Assembly (NCBI RefSeq): GCF_036711975.1
Contig: NC_091973.1
Location: 4,402,001 to 4,466,000 of the forward strand
From: Onthophagus taurus
Lineage: Eukaryota > Arthropoda > Insecta > Coleoptera > Scarabaeidae
DNA: 64,000 nt
Reading direction: 5' to 3'
A program made the position numbers and the translations under genes. Positions within the stretch are counted from its first letter, which is position 1. The number at the start of each line of letters is the position of its first letter. Shown in pieces: positions 25,572 to 37,533 of the stretch. The notes beneath the pieces are model-generated. The model searched no databases and was not told the DNA's origin. It saw only the letters and a program-made list of their open reading frames with translations.

Positions 25572-25791
25572 TATTCACCACTACATGAAATACGAGCCGG
25601 AGTTCCTCAAGGAAGTCTGATTCAAAGATTTCAGAACAAAGTACTAATGTACATAGTGAATGCACCTCCATCAGGACTTGAAAGTAGCATCGGTGTCATC
25701 AGAAATTGCAGCATTCGCATCTAAACATGAGAAGAGAATGCACGATCATCCCAACATCGAGGCCATCCAGCTTCTCGACAACGAGCAATAG
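25572..25791 (+). pseudogene. Non-LTR (Jockey-type) reverse transcriptase remnant
   Basis: One frame reads SPLHEIRAGVPQGSL, the RAGVPQGS signature of the non-LTR reverse-transcriptase domain. It then jumps, after a large deletion and frame change, to EIAAFASKHEKRMHDHPN followed by IEAIQLLDNEQ and a stop. That is the C-terminal tail pattern (H..R...HPN) typical of Jockey-clade elements. The fragment begins right after the 289 bp tandem units. The catalytic region and the rest of the element are missing. Confidence 0.75.
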
Positions 25792-25799
25792 TGCGGAAT

Positions 25800-27128
25800 T
25801 ATAACAAAAACAATAATACCCTAAACGTGTGTTCCGCGTATCGCAGTATACGTTTTTGTGTTTTGGTCTTGAAACGGTAAAAATATGACAATATTTATCT
25901 AAATTATGGGTAAAGCAGACTGGACTACTGGGAAAAGCTGCAAAACATCATCTAGTTGGTACTAGGTGTTATACAATTGTGCTATGCATAATATAGCAAA
26001 AAAAAATGTAGAAACTTTTTGCATAATATAATGAAAAAATGTATATATATATATATTAAATGAATTAAAGTGAGATATGAAAGGATAGATTAAAAGAAGT
26101 AATAAAAAGTAGAAAATGAATTGTGACATAAAATTTAATATAAAATAAAACGTTAGCTTTTACAAAAGAAGGTTATTTTGATATAGATTCCAACCGGAAG
26201 ATGAAAAATATGAGAAAAGATGAAACTTCTGACAGAACGCGCTAAAATATTTGCAGAGGCAGTTATCAATTTGTAACTTCTCGAACAATAGCTGCAATAA
26301 AATGCCGGTAAAGACGGAATCGATAGTCGTAAAAATTTCAAGCGGATAAAAATTTTATCGGTGCCCTTTTAGATCTCCCTAGAAAAACATAAATCGCTAA
26401 TATTTGGACGACGTTTCGTCGGCGTCAAAATTGGAATCGGGTTTTACGTTAACAGTAATAAATTAGCGCTGTCAATGTACACAGTGTGGGCAATGCAATG
26501 CATTAACAAAACCCTTTAGCTATGTCAGAGATACGAGTATTTATTTTGAAAGCAGATTATAATGAATTTTGGACGGTGTTCTGCAAATAATACGTCACAA
26601 ACGTAAACAAATTTTAGCACTTAGTTGTAGACGGTGCTCAATTCTCGTATGCAACGGCAACATTCATCGTACCTCCTTACACTTGAAGAAATATGTGCTG
26701 GTATTAATTTTTTTTATCCGTTGAAAAGTGGCTCGAAGAAGAGGTGCATCTTTTTCACAAACACTCGAGAGAAAATAAATCTTACTTCCGAACCTCTCAA
26801 GGTTATTAAATTTCCGTACGAAAGCGCCTGCGCCTCCCCTAATTATCGTCTTAATTGCCAGCGTTTTCGCGAAGGAGGTCAGTATCAACCCCAAATCCTT
26901 TATGTCCTTTCTTAATTACCCTCGGCCGGTTAATCTAAATTTCTAAGATTGCCTTCTCCGATTTGAGTATCCGGTTATCTTCCCAGAGGCGGAACTGTAA
27001 ATCTATTTTAAATAATTTTCAAGCGATTTCATGCTTGGCTTAGCATAATAGAAACACTCTTTTCGATTAAATTAATTCCATAATTAATCAGAACTAAAAT
27101 ATTCTAGTAGATATAATAATAAATTACA
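25800..27128. other. Intergenic stretch
   Basis: Up to about 25,910 it may still be the 3' tail of the Jockey remnant. A (TA)n run lies near 26,043. No gene or other repeat is recognised; overlapping frames near 26,634-26,915 lack domains. Confidence 0.45.
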
Positions 27129-27129
27129 A

Positions 27130-27222
27130 GTATACAAGTATGCAACCAATACCAATACTGCGATATTGGTTGCATACTTTCAATGATGACGTCGGGTACG
27201 ATAATTAATTAACACACTGTAT
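27130..27222 (-). mobile_element. MITE family 1, left-truncated copy
   Basis: It begins inside the left arm (CAAGTATGCAACCAAT) and has a complete right arm with CGACGTC-type block and the tip TTAATTAACACACTGT. Confidence 0.8.
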
Positions 27223-28440
27223 ATTTTATTTTAGCGCCTTGATAGATAAATGATGTTTGTTGTGAGTGGTTATTGTTTTCTGTTGTTTTTACGGAAATCG
27301 AAAACAGATATGGCATTTTAAAATAATTGACGCTATCGGCGATATGTAAATACATAAACTGGGAAACGTAATGGGTTTTGTATCACAAAAGTTTAAACTT
27401 TATTAGATTGCCACGGCGTGCGGCAATTTGGCACTGTATTTTATGATCGGTTTTCGACGTAGATTTTTCAGTTAAAATATATTTGGTTCAAGAGGTGTAA
27501 TTTCTATTTTCCTATAATACACCGTTGGGGCGCTGGTGTGGCCATAAAGTCATTAGCGATTTCTTTAAAATATACATATCCACTAGTAGGGTTGGTAAAT
27601 ATTTTTGTTTATTAAATTTCAAGTGAAATATACGATAGAAGATGCGTTAATAATAAATATCCGTAGAAATTCGAATTGAGTATTTTATTTTCGACGCAAC
27701 AAAATAGGGGAATGAAAATTTAATAAACCCACGGGCAAAAGCTACAAAAATATCCGTGGAAAATCCTCGATTTGTTGTGAAAAAAGACCAAACAATTGAA
27801 AAATCGAGTCGAATAACTTACTGGGGAGCTTTTCAAAGGACACTCTTCGAAAAAATAAACTTGTTCACAACTTTCCCACAAAACTTTTTTTCAGTCCATC
27901 CACAAGGCTGCGATAAAATGTATTCCCTGACAATAACCGTTTCGCTCCCCAATTTGGCACAGTAATGTTCCTGGGTACTCCTCGCCGAAATTTTCAGCGC
28001 GCGAGTTTTCCGATTTTCAAAATTACCTCGTTATCGCGTCACGTCGCGTTCTTTAAAACGCGCAGGCATCGACTGAACATCTCGTGCCAGAACTACTCTA
28101 TGGAGGCTGAACTTGGTGGCGCTTGCGCCCCCGTGTACTCGCTCGCCACCAAAACCAACTCGAACAGACGGTTTCTGCGGTCACAAAATTTGTATGACAT
28201 AATAACCAAGCCTTTCGCCTGATCTAATGGTCTTATTAAACCGAATTAGCTTATTAATCCTCACCTTCACTTATAACATACCTCAAAAGACCCCATCATA
28301 TCTTTCAGAATTCATTCCTTTTAAATCTAATAATTTTTTTTTGATTTATTTAAATTTATTTATAATAAATATATTACACGTTGTATATTACACCCCACAA
28401 ATAATTGTTAATTAAATATGTCGTTTAATTTTCGTTAATT
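27223..28440. other. Unique intergenic sequence
   Basis: No gene is supported. The CpG-containing frames at 27756-27965 and 27965-28222 are open but show no domain, signal peptide or splice-linked partners. Confidence 0.45.
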
Positions 28441-28444
28441 AAGG

Positions 28445-28518
28445 TTGCGATGCTTTATCATTGGTTCGCCGTTTTAATTGATACCATGAAACAATCAGAT
28501 ATTGAAATTAATGTATAT
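28445..28518 (+). repeat. Left copy of a ~73 bp direct repeat
   Basis: The block containing GTTCGCCGTTT and AATCAGATATTGAAATTAAT recurs at 30082-30158 in the same orientation with about 90% identity. The two copies bracket 1.56 kb of repeat-derived DNA. Confidence 0.75.
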
Positions 28519-28625
28519 TAAAAATTACTAAAAATTATTAAAAATTATTAAAAATTATTAAATATTATTAAAAATTATTAAAAATTATTAAAAATTATTA
28601 AAAGTTATTAAAAATTATTAAAATA
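28519..28625 (+). repeat. (TTAAAAATTA)n microsatellite
   Basis: About ten copies of a decamer AAAAATTATT, with a few single-base variants. Confidence 0.9.
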
Positions 28626-28629
28626 TAAG

Positions 28630-28760
28630 TACGAAGGCTTTCACGGCTAGTGTGAATTGCACTAAAGTGAGTTACTTCGAACTAGTTTCTGAAGAAGGTT
28701 GCAACATGGCATCCGAAACGTCAAACCTTTTCTTAAAAAACGCACCCGAAAGCTTCTAGT
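28630..28760 (+). mobile_element. Possible Penelope-like element terminus with hammerhead-like core
   Basis: The segment GGCTTTCACGGCTAGTGTG leads to CTGAAGA at about 28689, a G/C-closed stem GGTTGC..GCATCC and then GAAACGTC. CTGANGA, stem, GAAA is the hammerhead ribozyme core order, and such cores are known from ends of Penelope-like retroelements. I cannot identify a clear third stem, and no element protein is nearby, so the assignment is tentative. Confidence 0.3.
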
Positions 28761-28987
28761 GTTAGTTCTAATTTTAATTCAAATTATTAAAAATTAATAT
28801 AATTATTATAATTAAATTATAAATGATATATTATATTATTATTAAATATATTATTAAATTATTCAAAAAAATTATTATTATTAAAATTACACAGTCTACA
28901 GTGGTTTTATACATCGAAGTAAATAGAGAGGAAAATGTCGAAAACATATGTTATATTTCCATAAAACACCTTTTATGAGCTTTTCTT

Positions 28988-29690
28988 TTATAATTTTTCA
29001 TAGGACCATCTCTTTTTAAAGACTAGCAGTAATCTGCCATCTTGTGACAATCCCATCGACCCTGATACCTTTCCTCCATCACTTTTAGATCCTGGTGGAA
29101 CCGCCTCCTCACTATAATATCCAGATGATTGCGGAGATAGTGCAGCTTGATACTCATATTTGCTCCTAGAGTCTGAAAGTTTGTCCTTGCCCAACGCTTT
29201 TACAAATTGCTTTATCATTCCTAACTTAATATGTAATGGTGGAAGTATGATTTTATCTCTGCCACCAACGGCTCCCTTATTATATTGGCTTTACCGACAC
29301 TTAAATAATTTCTTACAAGCCAAACATCTTGTTAGCAATGAAGTTGCTTTGCTCTACTGTCCCACATACAAATGAAGCAAGGGTATTTCGTGTATCCACT
29401 TTGTTGACCAAGTAAAAAATCCAAGTAATTATTTTTTTCTAAAACTAATTTAACATTTTCATATTCTTCTTTGAGTTTTGAATGGGCAATTGGAATTGAT
29501 GCAAATTTATTTCCATTGTGCAGTAAGACGCATTTTAAACTTCTTTTACAACTGTCAATAAAAATGCGCCATTCAGTAGATTTGTATTCTTTTAAACGCA
29601 TGTCTAGAAGCAGTTTCGCGCTATCATTATAAGTCTCTTCGAAAAAGTCTGTGATATTTCTTTTTTGTTTTTTTGTTATATAAACACCAA
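28988..29690 (-). pseudogene. Broken transposon-associated protein (GYTKYPCF.C.WDSR type)
   Basis: Read on the minus strand from about 29,690, the pieces are KKQKRNITDFFEETYND, then STEWRIFIDSCKRSLKC, VLLHNGNKFASIPIAHS and LLGQQSGYTKYPCFIC with MWDSR. After a frameshift near 29,335 the pieces are the proline-leucine-isoleucine stretch and KLGMIKQFVKALGKD. This order matches a protein family repeated many times in insect and other invertebrate genomes and generally taken to be mobile-element derived; I do not know its biochemical function. The sequence after the KALGKD piece (to 28,988) does not match the family as I know it. At least one frameshift and a missing VDLK-type segment make it non-functional. 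Confidence 0.65.
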
Positions 29691-30081
29691 ATACAATATT
29701 TACACTTTCTTCGTGACGAACTCATGTTTTAAAAGACAAGGCAAATATATTAGATTATTAACACATGACAACTTATCCAGATTCACGTTTAAGTACTTCA
29801 ATATTGTGAAATAACTGAGATCTCAGCTGTTCTGTAGAGCAAAGGGTCTGAGAGTGGGGATCACGTGATGTTTGTATGCGCGAAAAAGTTGCGCAGAAGG
29901 CCGATAATTGTTCAAAATATAAGATATGTAAAAAATCATAAAAAACAACAGCACATTTAGTACTTTCATGAATATATTCGTAATCTGGGCACTTGAAAAC
30001 ATAAAAATATGCAAAGATATCCAAGGCAACATAGAAAAAATTTTTTGTCGTAGAGCTGTGTTATTAATGTATTAAAATTAT

Positions 30082-30158
30082 GGTTGGGATGGTTTATGAT
30101 TAGTTCGCCGTTTCAATTAATATCATGAAAGAATCAGATATTGAAATTAATGTATTAA
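30082..30158 (+). repeat. Right copy of the ~73 bp direct repeat
   Basis: This is the partner of 28445-28518, same orientation, sharing GTTCGCCGTTT and AATCAGATATTGAAATTAAT. Confidence 0.75.
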
Positions 30159-30159
30159 A

Positions 30160-31064
30160 ATGGTCCACGAGTATACTATACAAGTTGTAATACGTAATAA
30201 TTTCGATTTAGCGAACGACCATCTCTTTTCAGGGCCCACAAAGCCGACATCCGCGTCAAAGCGAAAGCGTAGCGGGAGTGTGATTGATTACTCTAGCAAA
30301 ATAAACGGTTTCGGTGTAAACCAACACGTGTCACACATTTTAGGGCGCACACTTCCGCCAATGGTCAATAGGGGCCGATAAAAAAAAAACAACCATCGAC
30401 ATTTTGCTATAAAACTCGGAAACTCCTCATGGATATTCCATGAGAATTTTTTTCCACGAAAATGAAACTTCGTAGTATATTCATTGGATTTTTTTAAAAA
30501 GCAAAACTATTTTGCGATTAATGAAGAATTAGGTTTCTAGAGGCGATGCGGAAAATTACAACAAACTTCACTGGTAGTATTAAAAATGCAAGGGTAAAGT
30601 TGCAAGTTGGGAATAGGGGTAACTATGTATCATCGGGAATAACTTTTAAGTTGTTAAATAATATACGACCGTCGACGCTCGGTGGGCTTATTACTTGAAG
30701 TGTTGGTTATTACGCAATCTGTTTGCAAATTTTCGTAAGAATTGTAATTTTAAGAGTTTTTTGCGTTTTCTAATGTCTATCGGAATAACCTTCGTATAGT
30801 GCCAACCAAGTTTTAGACTCAAAAAAAACGCACCCAACTTTTAATTAAGTTTACAAGAAAGGACTTTTAACTGCACCCGGCTTTAGTTTAGGTATCAATT
30901 CAACCCATTTAATCTCTTCTTTTTTCCCATCAAACAAAAAAGAATACAAAATTACAAGATTTTATTTAAAAGAAAAGGAAAATCGTTTTGAGTCCATATT
31001 CTTTTATTATTATCATCGATATCTATAGTGTGGAGAGCGCGTGAAAACCAAAATCCGGGTCGTA
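30160..31064. other. Intergenic stretch downstream of gene A
   Basis: No feature is recognised. The part nearest 31,064 presumably holds the 3' UTR of gene A. Confidence 0.5.
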
Positions 31065-34000
31065 TCATGGCCACTTTAATTTCGGAAAGGATCCCCTGTA
31101 TTTGTTTTCATTCACGGGGTCGTAAATGTCAGAGTCAACCGCGAGGGGATCGAGTCCCGAAAGTGGAGACTGCGTCGTCGTCGTCGTCGTAGGGAGCTCC
31201 GTCTGTCCCGGTTTCACCAGGGATACACCATCGGCCCCCAAGCGCATACAGTCGAAGTGGAGGACCAATACTGTTGCGCTCTGTAGCCTAGTCTGGAAGT
31301 CTAAACACATATGTAAATTCCTCCCCTCCACGTGAACATCGAATAATTTTACACAGAAATCTACTCCTGGGATGTAAGGTATCGGAACGGGCACGCAAAA
31401 GGGTGGTGGGTTTCGAGCTACAAAGAAAACCGTCAGACTCCCACATCGCTTCGAATTCGATGGAACTCACCTGACAACGAATTCTCGAACACCGAGTTGT
31501 TGTTGAATTGCATGTTCATCGTAATTCCAAATATGTTTGGATCGTAACCCAAACTCATACAACCTTAAAAAATAAATACAAAAATAATCAAACATATATA
31601 TTCAATTTTTAATCACTAATTATAACACGTCATAAGTGGATTGCAAAGTCTGATATCTAGTTAAACCGAGGTCGTTTGCGGCCGAAGCATTACATTTGAT
31701 ACCATATCGATGCAATCTCGATACACCTAATATTGCAACACCTCGGTCGCAACCAGCTTCGGCTTAACTTACATTGAAGAATGTACTAGTATCTAGTTAA
31801 GCCGAGGTCGTTTGCGGCCGAGGCATTACATTTAATACCATATTGCTACAATTGATACAATATCGGTGTAATATTAAACAACATATATTATAATACTTCG
31901 GCATAACGTAGATTGAAGACTATACCGTTATCTACTTAAGCCGAGGTCGCTTGCGGGCGAGGCGTTACAATTGATACCATATCGATGCAATATTAAGCAA
32001 TATATACTGCAACACCACTGTCGTAAGCGACTTCGGATTAACTTGTATTGAAGAATGTACTGGTATCTAGTTAAGCCGAGGTCGCTTGCGGCCGAGGCAT
32101 TACATTTAATACCATATTGGTACATCGTTGGACAAAATGGATTACATGACCTGATTAAACCGAGGTCGCTTGCGGGCGAGGCGCTACAATTGATACAATG
32201 TCGGTGTAATATTGGACAACATATATTATAATACCTCGGCATAACTTAGATTGAAGAATATACCGTTATCTACTTAAGCCGAGGTCGCTTGCGGGCGAGG
32301 CGTTACAATTGATACCATATCGATGCAATATTAGGCAATATATATTGCAACACCACTGTCGTAAACGACTCCGGCTTAACTTGCATTGGAGAATGTACTG
32401 GTATCTAGGTAAGCCGAGGTCGCTTGCGGCCGAGGCATTACATTTAATACCATATTGTTACATCGTTGGACAAAATGGATTACATCACCTGATTAAGCCA
32501 AGGTCGCTTGCGGGCGAGGCGCTACAATTGATACAATATCGGTGTAATATTAGACAACATATATTGCAATACCTCGGCATAACTTAGATTGAAGAATATA
32601 CCGTTATCTACTTAAGCCGAGGTCGCTTGCGGGCGAGGCGTTACAATTGATACCATATCGATGCAATATTAAGCAATGTATACTGCAACACCACTGTCGT
32701 AAGGGACTTCGGATTAACTTGTATTGAAGAATGTACTGGTATCCAGTTAAGCCGAGGTCGCTTGCGGCCGAGGCATTACATTTAATACCATATTGGTACA
32801 TCGTTGGACAAAATGGATTACATGACCTGATTAAGCCGAGGTCGCTTGCGGGCGAGGCGCTACAATTGATACTATGTCGGTGTAATATTGGACAACATAT
32901 ATTATAATACCTCGGCATAACTTAGATTGAAGAATATACCGTTATCTACTTAAGCCGAGGTCGCTTGCGGGCGAGGCGCTACAATTAATACCATATCGAT
33001 GCAATATTAAGTAATATATACTGCAACACCACTGTCGTAAACGACTCCGGATTAACTTGCATTGAAGAATGTACTGGTATCTAGTTAAGCCGAGGTCGCT
33101 TGCGGCCGAGGCATTACATTTAATACCATATTGGTACATCGTTGGACAAAATGGATTACATCACCTGATTAAGCCGAGGTCGCTTGCGGGCGAGGCGCTA
33201 AAATTGATACAATATCGGTGTAATATTAGACAACATATATTATAATACCCCGGCATAACTTAGATTGAAGAATATACCGTTATGTACTTAAGCTGAGGTC
33301 GCTTGCGGGCGAGGCGCTACAATTAATACCATATCGATGCAATATTAGGTAATATATACTGCAACACCACTGTCGTAAGCGACTTCGGTTTAATTTGTAT
33401 TGAAAAATGTACTGGTATCTAGTTAAGCCGAGGTCGCTTGCGACCGAGGCATTACATTTAATACCATATTGGTACATCGTTGGACAAAACGGATTACATG
33501 ACCTGATTAAGCCGAGGTCGCTTGCGGGCGAGGCGCTACAATTGATACAATATCGGTGTAATATTAGACAACGTATATTATAATACCTCGGCATAACTTA
33601 GATTGAAGAATATACCGTTATGTACTTAAGCCGAGGTCGCTTGCGGGCGAGGCGCTACAATTAATACCATATCGATGCAACATTAGGTAATATATACTGC
33701 AACACCACTGTCGTAAGCGACTTCGAATTAATTTGTATTGAAGAATGTACCGTTATGTACTTAAGCCGAGGTCGCTTGCGGCTGAGGCATTACATTTAAT
33801 ACCATATTGGTACATCGTTGGACAAAATGGATTATATCACTTGATTAAGCCGAGGTCGCTTGCGGGCGAGGCGCTACAATTGATACAACATCGGTGTAAT
33901 ATTAGACAACATATATTATAATACCTCGGCATAACTTAGATTGAAGAATATAGCGTTATCTACTTAAGCCGAGGTCGCTTGCGGGCGAGGCGCTACAATT

Positions 34001-35995
34001 GATACCATATCGATGCAATATTAGGCAATATATATTGCAACACCACTGTCATAAGCGACTTCGGTTTAACTTGCATTGAAGAATGTACTGGCATCTAGTT
34101 AAGCCGAGGTCGCTTGCGGCCGAGGCATTACATTTAATACCATATTGGCACATCGTTGGACAAAATGGATACATCACCTGATTAAGCCGAGGTCGCTTAC
34201 GGGCGAGGCGCTACAATTGACACAATATCGGTGTAATATTAGACAACATATATTATAATACCTCGGCATAACTTAGATTGAAGAATATACCGTTATCTAC
34301 TTAAGCCGAGGTCGTTTGCGCGCGAGGCGCTACAATTGATACCATATCGATGCAATATTAGGCAATATATATTGCAACACCACTGTCATAAGCGACTCCG
34401 GCTTAACTTGCATTGAAGAATGTACTGGTATCTAGTTAAGCCGAGGTCGCTTGCGGCCGAGGCATTACATTTAATACCATATTAGTACATCGTTGGACAA
34501 AATGTATTACATCACCTGATTAAGCCGAGGTCGCTTGCGGGCGAGGCGCTACAATTGATACAACATCGGTGTAATATTAGACAACATATATTATAATACC
34601 TCGGCATAACTTAGATTGAATAATATACCGTTATCTACTTAAGCCGAGGTCGCTTGCGTGCGAGGCGCTACAATTAATACCATATCGATGCAATATTAGG
34701 TAATATATACTGCAACACTGTCGTAAGCGACTTCGGATTAACTTGTATTGAAGAATGTACTGGTATCTAGTTAAGCCGAGGTCGTTTAAGGGCGAGGCGC
34801 TACATTTGATACCTCATAAAAAATGTATTAAAAAATAATATAATAATAAAAAATATTATATATTGATATGAAAATATCTATATATTTGAGAAATGTATAG
34901 AAAATGTGGTAGTATAAGGATTGGAAACTCTCCAAGTACTCACTTTAGAGAAAAATATGGGATTCCCAGGAACAAATTATTCTTCGTTCGAATTTAATTA
35001 ATTTGAAAGCCGTTTTATCGAGGGGCATTTCGTTCGGTTCGTTTTTTCCAAACAAAATTATCGCGTGATTTCGCTGAATAAGGTAATAAATGCCGCCGAT
35101 TTGGAAGAAACGTAGGTGCGAACGCACCGGATCGCGCGCGGGTTGTTTAATGGCGCATGATTTATCTTGAGCCCATAAAATGGGGGACCCGAAGATGAAA
35201 AATCTGTATCGGGCCGTAAATCCTTACCTTCTTGGTTGAAGTTCAGCTGCGGCATATTGAATCCCGCGCAGCAACTGCAAGCCAAACCCTGACAGGAGCA
35301 GCCGTTCGCCCTATATCCGAATATTCTATATTTGCCGACGGTTTTGGTTAAATATTGCCCGCTGGCCATTGAACTTGACAAATTGTTTCGAATGGACGTC
35401 ATCTTGTATGGGATACCAGTGCCCACCTCGTAGTATATTGATACAGGAAATGTATCATCTGAAAATTTTAAAAATAAACAAAATATTACATGAATAGTTA
35501 AATTTTATTTATTTAACTTTTGATGAATCTTTAAGGAAAAGGTTGAGCATTATTTAAAACAACGTCGTGAAGAAATAAAATAATTTTACCCTTCGTGTTT
35601 CGCCATAATTAAAGTTTATGAAAGGGTCTCCCACTCTTACCACAATGAAATTTTCTCAAATTGTTCCCTTTTAAGGAAAACCTAGTAATAAGGCTCGAGG
35701 AAGAATTGAAATATATTTTTGTACCCCGGGTTGCTTTATGGCACTTCCGTGGACCAAAGTTAATTGGCGCCCCCATCTTGGATTAGGACGGCGAGGTCAA
35801 AACTTATTTTAACAAAGTCTTTTTCATTATACACACTTTCTTTTTAACTTTTTTACTACGGCTTCTATTTTGTATAACTTCTCTCTTTTTAGCATAAGTT
35901 TTACTCTTAATATACTTACCACTAAAAGAATATTCATTATGAGAACTTATCAACGAAAACAAACTAAAAACACACAACAAACGGAAGACGCACAT
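31065..35995 (-). CDS. Secreted cysteine-rich DUF4773 protein, gene A
   Basis: Four exons join in frame on the minus strand: 35995-35920, 35458-35228, 31563-31471 and 31417-31065, with GT-AG introns all in phase 1, giving about 250 residues. The start at 35995 is chosen because a signal peptide follows immediately (MCVFRLLCVFSLFSLISS). The family motif CSCQGLACSCC is at residues 79-89. Further conserved cysteines follow in GCMSLGY, PPPFCVPVP, VDFCVKLFD, LHMCLDF and FDCMRLGADGV, then a Thr-rich tail. The role of DUF4773 proteins is unknown; the signal peptide and paired cysteines imply a disulfide-bonded extracellular protein. The second intron is 3.66 kb and is mostly satellite. The gene lies 0.2 kb downstream of gene B on the same strand. 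Confidence 0.85.
31630..34830 (+). repeat. 338 bp satellite inside an intron of gene A
   Basis: The array is in the second intron of gene A. Each ~338 bp unit carries three CpG-dense boxes of the form AAGCCGAGGTCGCTTGCGG. One box type continues CCGAGGCATTACATTTAATA and two continue GCGAGGCG(C/T)TACAATTGATA, at uneven spacing of roughly 80-140 bp. Pairs of units form a 676 bp higher-order repeat, seen in the identical spacing of long shared blocks at 31,928, 32,604 and 33,280. About nine to ten units are present. The translated frames within it are repeat artefacts. Confidence 0.95.
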
Positions 35996-36213
35996 TTTGA
36001 AACACCCAGTGCGTGAGAGAACCTCGGAAATTTCGAGCTTTAACACTCGACTTCCCGTTAAATACATATTCAATATCGGTAAGCAATTATTCTACTTTAA
36101 ATTCGTGTTGACCAACTTTTTAAACCCATCACGTTTCAAGTTTCTCTTTTTACGTTTACTAATTTCTTTTTTTAAATGGTAAATAAAACTCTTTTAAACT
36201 ATAAATAAACCGT

Positions 36214-36219
36214 TTTATT
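36214..36219 (-). terminator. Poly(A) signal overlapping the stop codon of gene B
   Basis: On the minus strand the end reads GTGTAATAAAACGG. The stop TAA supplies the first bases of an AATAAA hexamer, so the 3' UTR can be very short. A second TTTATT-rich stretch follows. Confidence 0.5.
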
Positions 36220-37507
36220 ACACAGACATCTCATAATCTTCATCTGTCGTAAACAAAATATCTCCATCTCGAGTAATGGTGGCTGTTAAGGGGGTCTTTC
36301 GGAGAAGTTTATCCTTTTCATTCAAAGGAACGTTTCTAGCACTATCATCGTAGTCCTCGTCAGTTTGGTCTTCGGTGTCTATAAGATTGGGGGGTAAACC
36401 ACCCCCGTCCTCTTCATGGACAACAGCGACCCCATTCGCCCCCAACCGCACGCAGTCGAAAGACCACTCCAAGAGGGTGAAATCTTCCCAACTGGCTTCG
36501 GCATCTATGCACATGTGAATGTTACGCCTCGCAAAGTACACGTTCGAGAACTGCACGCAAAACTCGACGAATCGAAACCTGGGCACCGGGACGCAAAACG
36601 GCGCCGGGTTTTTGCCTGGAAGATCAAAGACACCAATTAGGCTAATTGCGGTTGACTTCCGGTTGGGAAGTACCCCAATTGACATGAAATTTTACTCAAA
36701 GTCTGCAAGTTCAATTTACCATTAAACAATGTATTAAAAAAAAAATTAACCCATCAATCCACAATTATCACTCCATAAAAAAATTTAAAAAAAAAACATT
36801 GTTGAGAGGTATACTAAACGATGGAAGTTACTTCTGAGTTTTGACCCAGTTCGAAGTCATAAAGCAGCAGTTTCCTAATTAGACGATTTTGCACGTTTAT
36901 CTTTGTGGCGTAGAAATCACACGAGAAGCGGAGAATAGGTTACTTTTCAGCACATCAACTACCACTTCTCACCAATTAGCTTTGACGGTTTTAACTTGTT
37001 CATCTCGTAAAATAAACGATTCATTTATGTGAACATTGCAAAACTTTATTTAATATTTTTATTTATATAAGTCTAAAGTTCTTGGTGTAGTGTTAGTGTT
37101 AGCTCTAGTTTTAGTTTTCAAAAAATTAATCTTAATAATAATTATCTTTACTTACCAGAAAAACTGTTTTTATACAAAACATTATCATTGACAGCCATTT
37201 TAACATTTAAAGCAAACTCATCGGGTTCGTAAGTAATATTCAAACAAGCTTTTTGCTTGAAAAACCCTTGTAGTACATTCATGCAACAACCGCATTCTCC
37301 CTTAGCGCATTTACAAGGCATTCTTAACCCAGATAAGAACGGTCGGCGCGTAGTTGTGTTTAACACCGTTGTCGTTGCGGTCGTCAAGTTGCTCTGTTTT
37401 GTCAAAGAACTGACAGCTGAAACTGAATTCTTTGAGACATGGTTCCAGTTTCGCCCGCATTACTTACAGCTAACGAGGAGAAAGAAAGCCAAGACTCTGG
37501 ACAACAT
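36218..37507 (-). CDS. Secreted cysteine-rich DUF4773 protein, gene B
   Basis: Three exons on the minus strand, 37507-37468, 37416-37156 and 36615-36218, join through phase 1 GT-AG introns to give about 232 residues. Translation starts with a signal peptide (MLSRVLAFFLLVSSVSS), then a Thr/Asn-rich linker with several N-glycosylation sequons, then CKCAKGECGCC at residues 48-58. The remaining family cysteines are in KACLNITY, PAPFCVPVP, VEFCVQFSN, IHMCIDA and FDCVRLGANGV. The tail is acidic. It lacks the extra intron that genes A and D have between the GC-V/M-x block and the domain middle. A TATA box and initiator sit just upstream. Function is unknown; it is most similar to gene A in the C-terminal half. 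Confidence 0.85.
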
Positions 37508-37533
37508 CCTCGCTGTGTAACACTTTCGCGCAC

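Noticed and set aside
27756..28222. Two adjacent plus-strand frames with higher GC
   Set aside because: They are unrelated to any family I know, lack start context and splice partners, and stop codons separate them.
31928..33594. Near-identical 104-residue minus-strand frames repeated three times
   Set aside because: They are the 676 bp higher-order repeat of the intronic satellite read through; the frames break in other copies.
35996..36073. Longer N terminus for gene A starting upstream of 35995
   Set aside because: The frame is open, but the hydrophobic signal peptide begins at the Met at 35995 and the paralogues start equally close to theirs.
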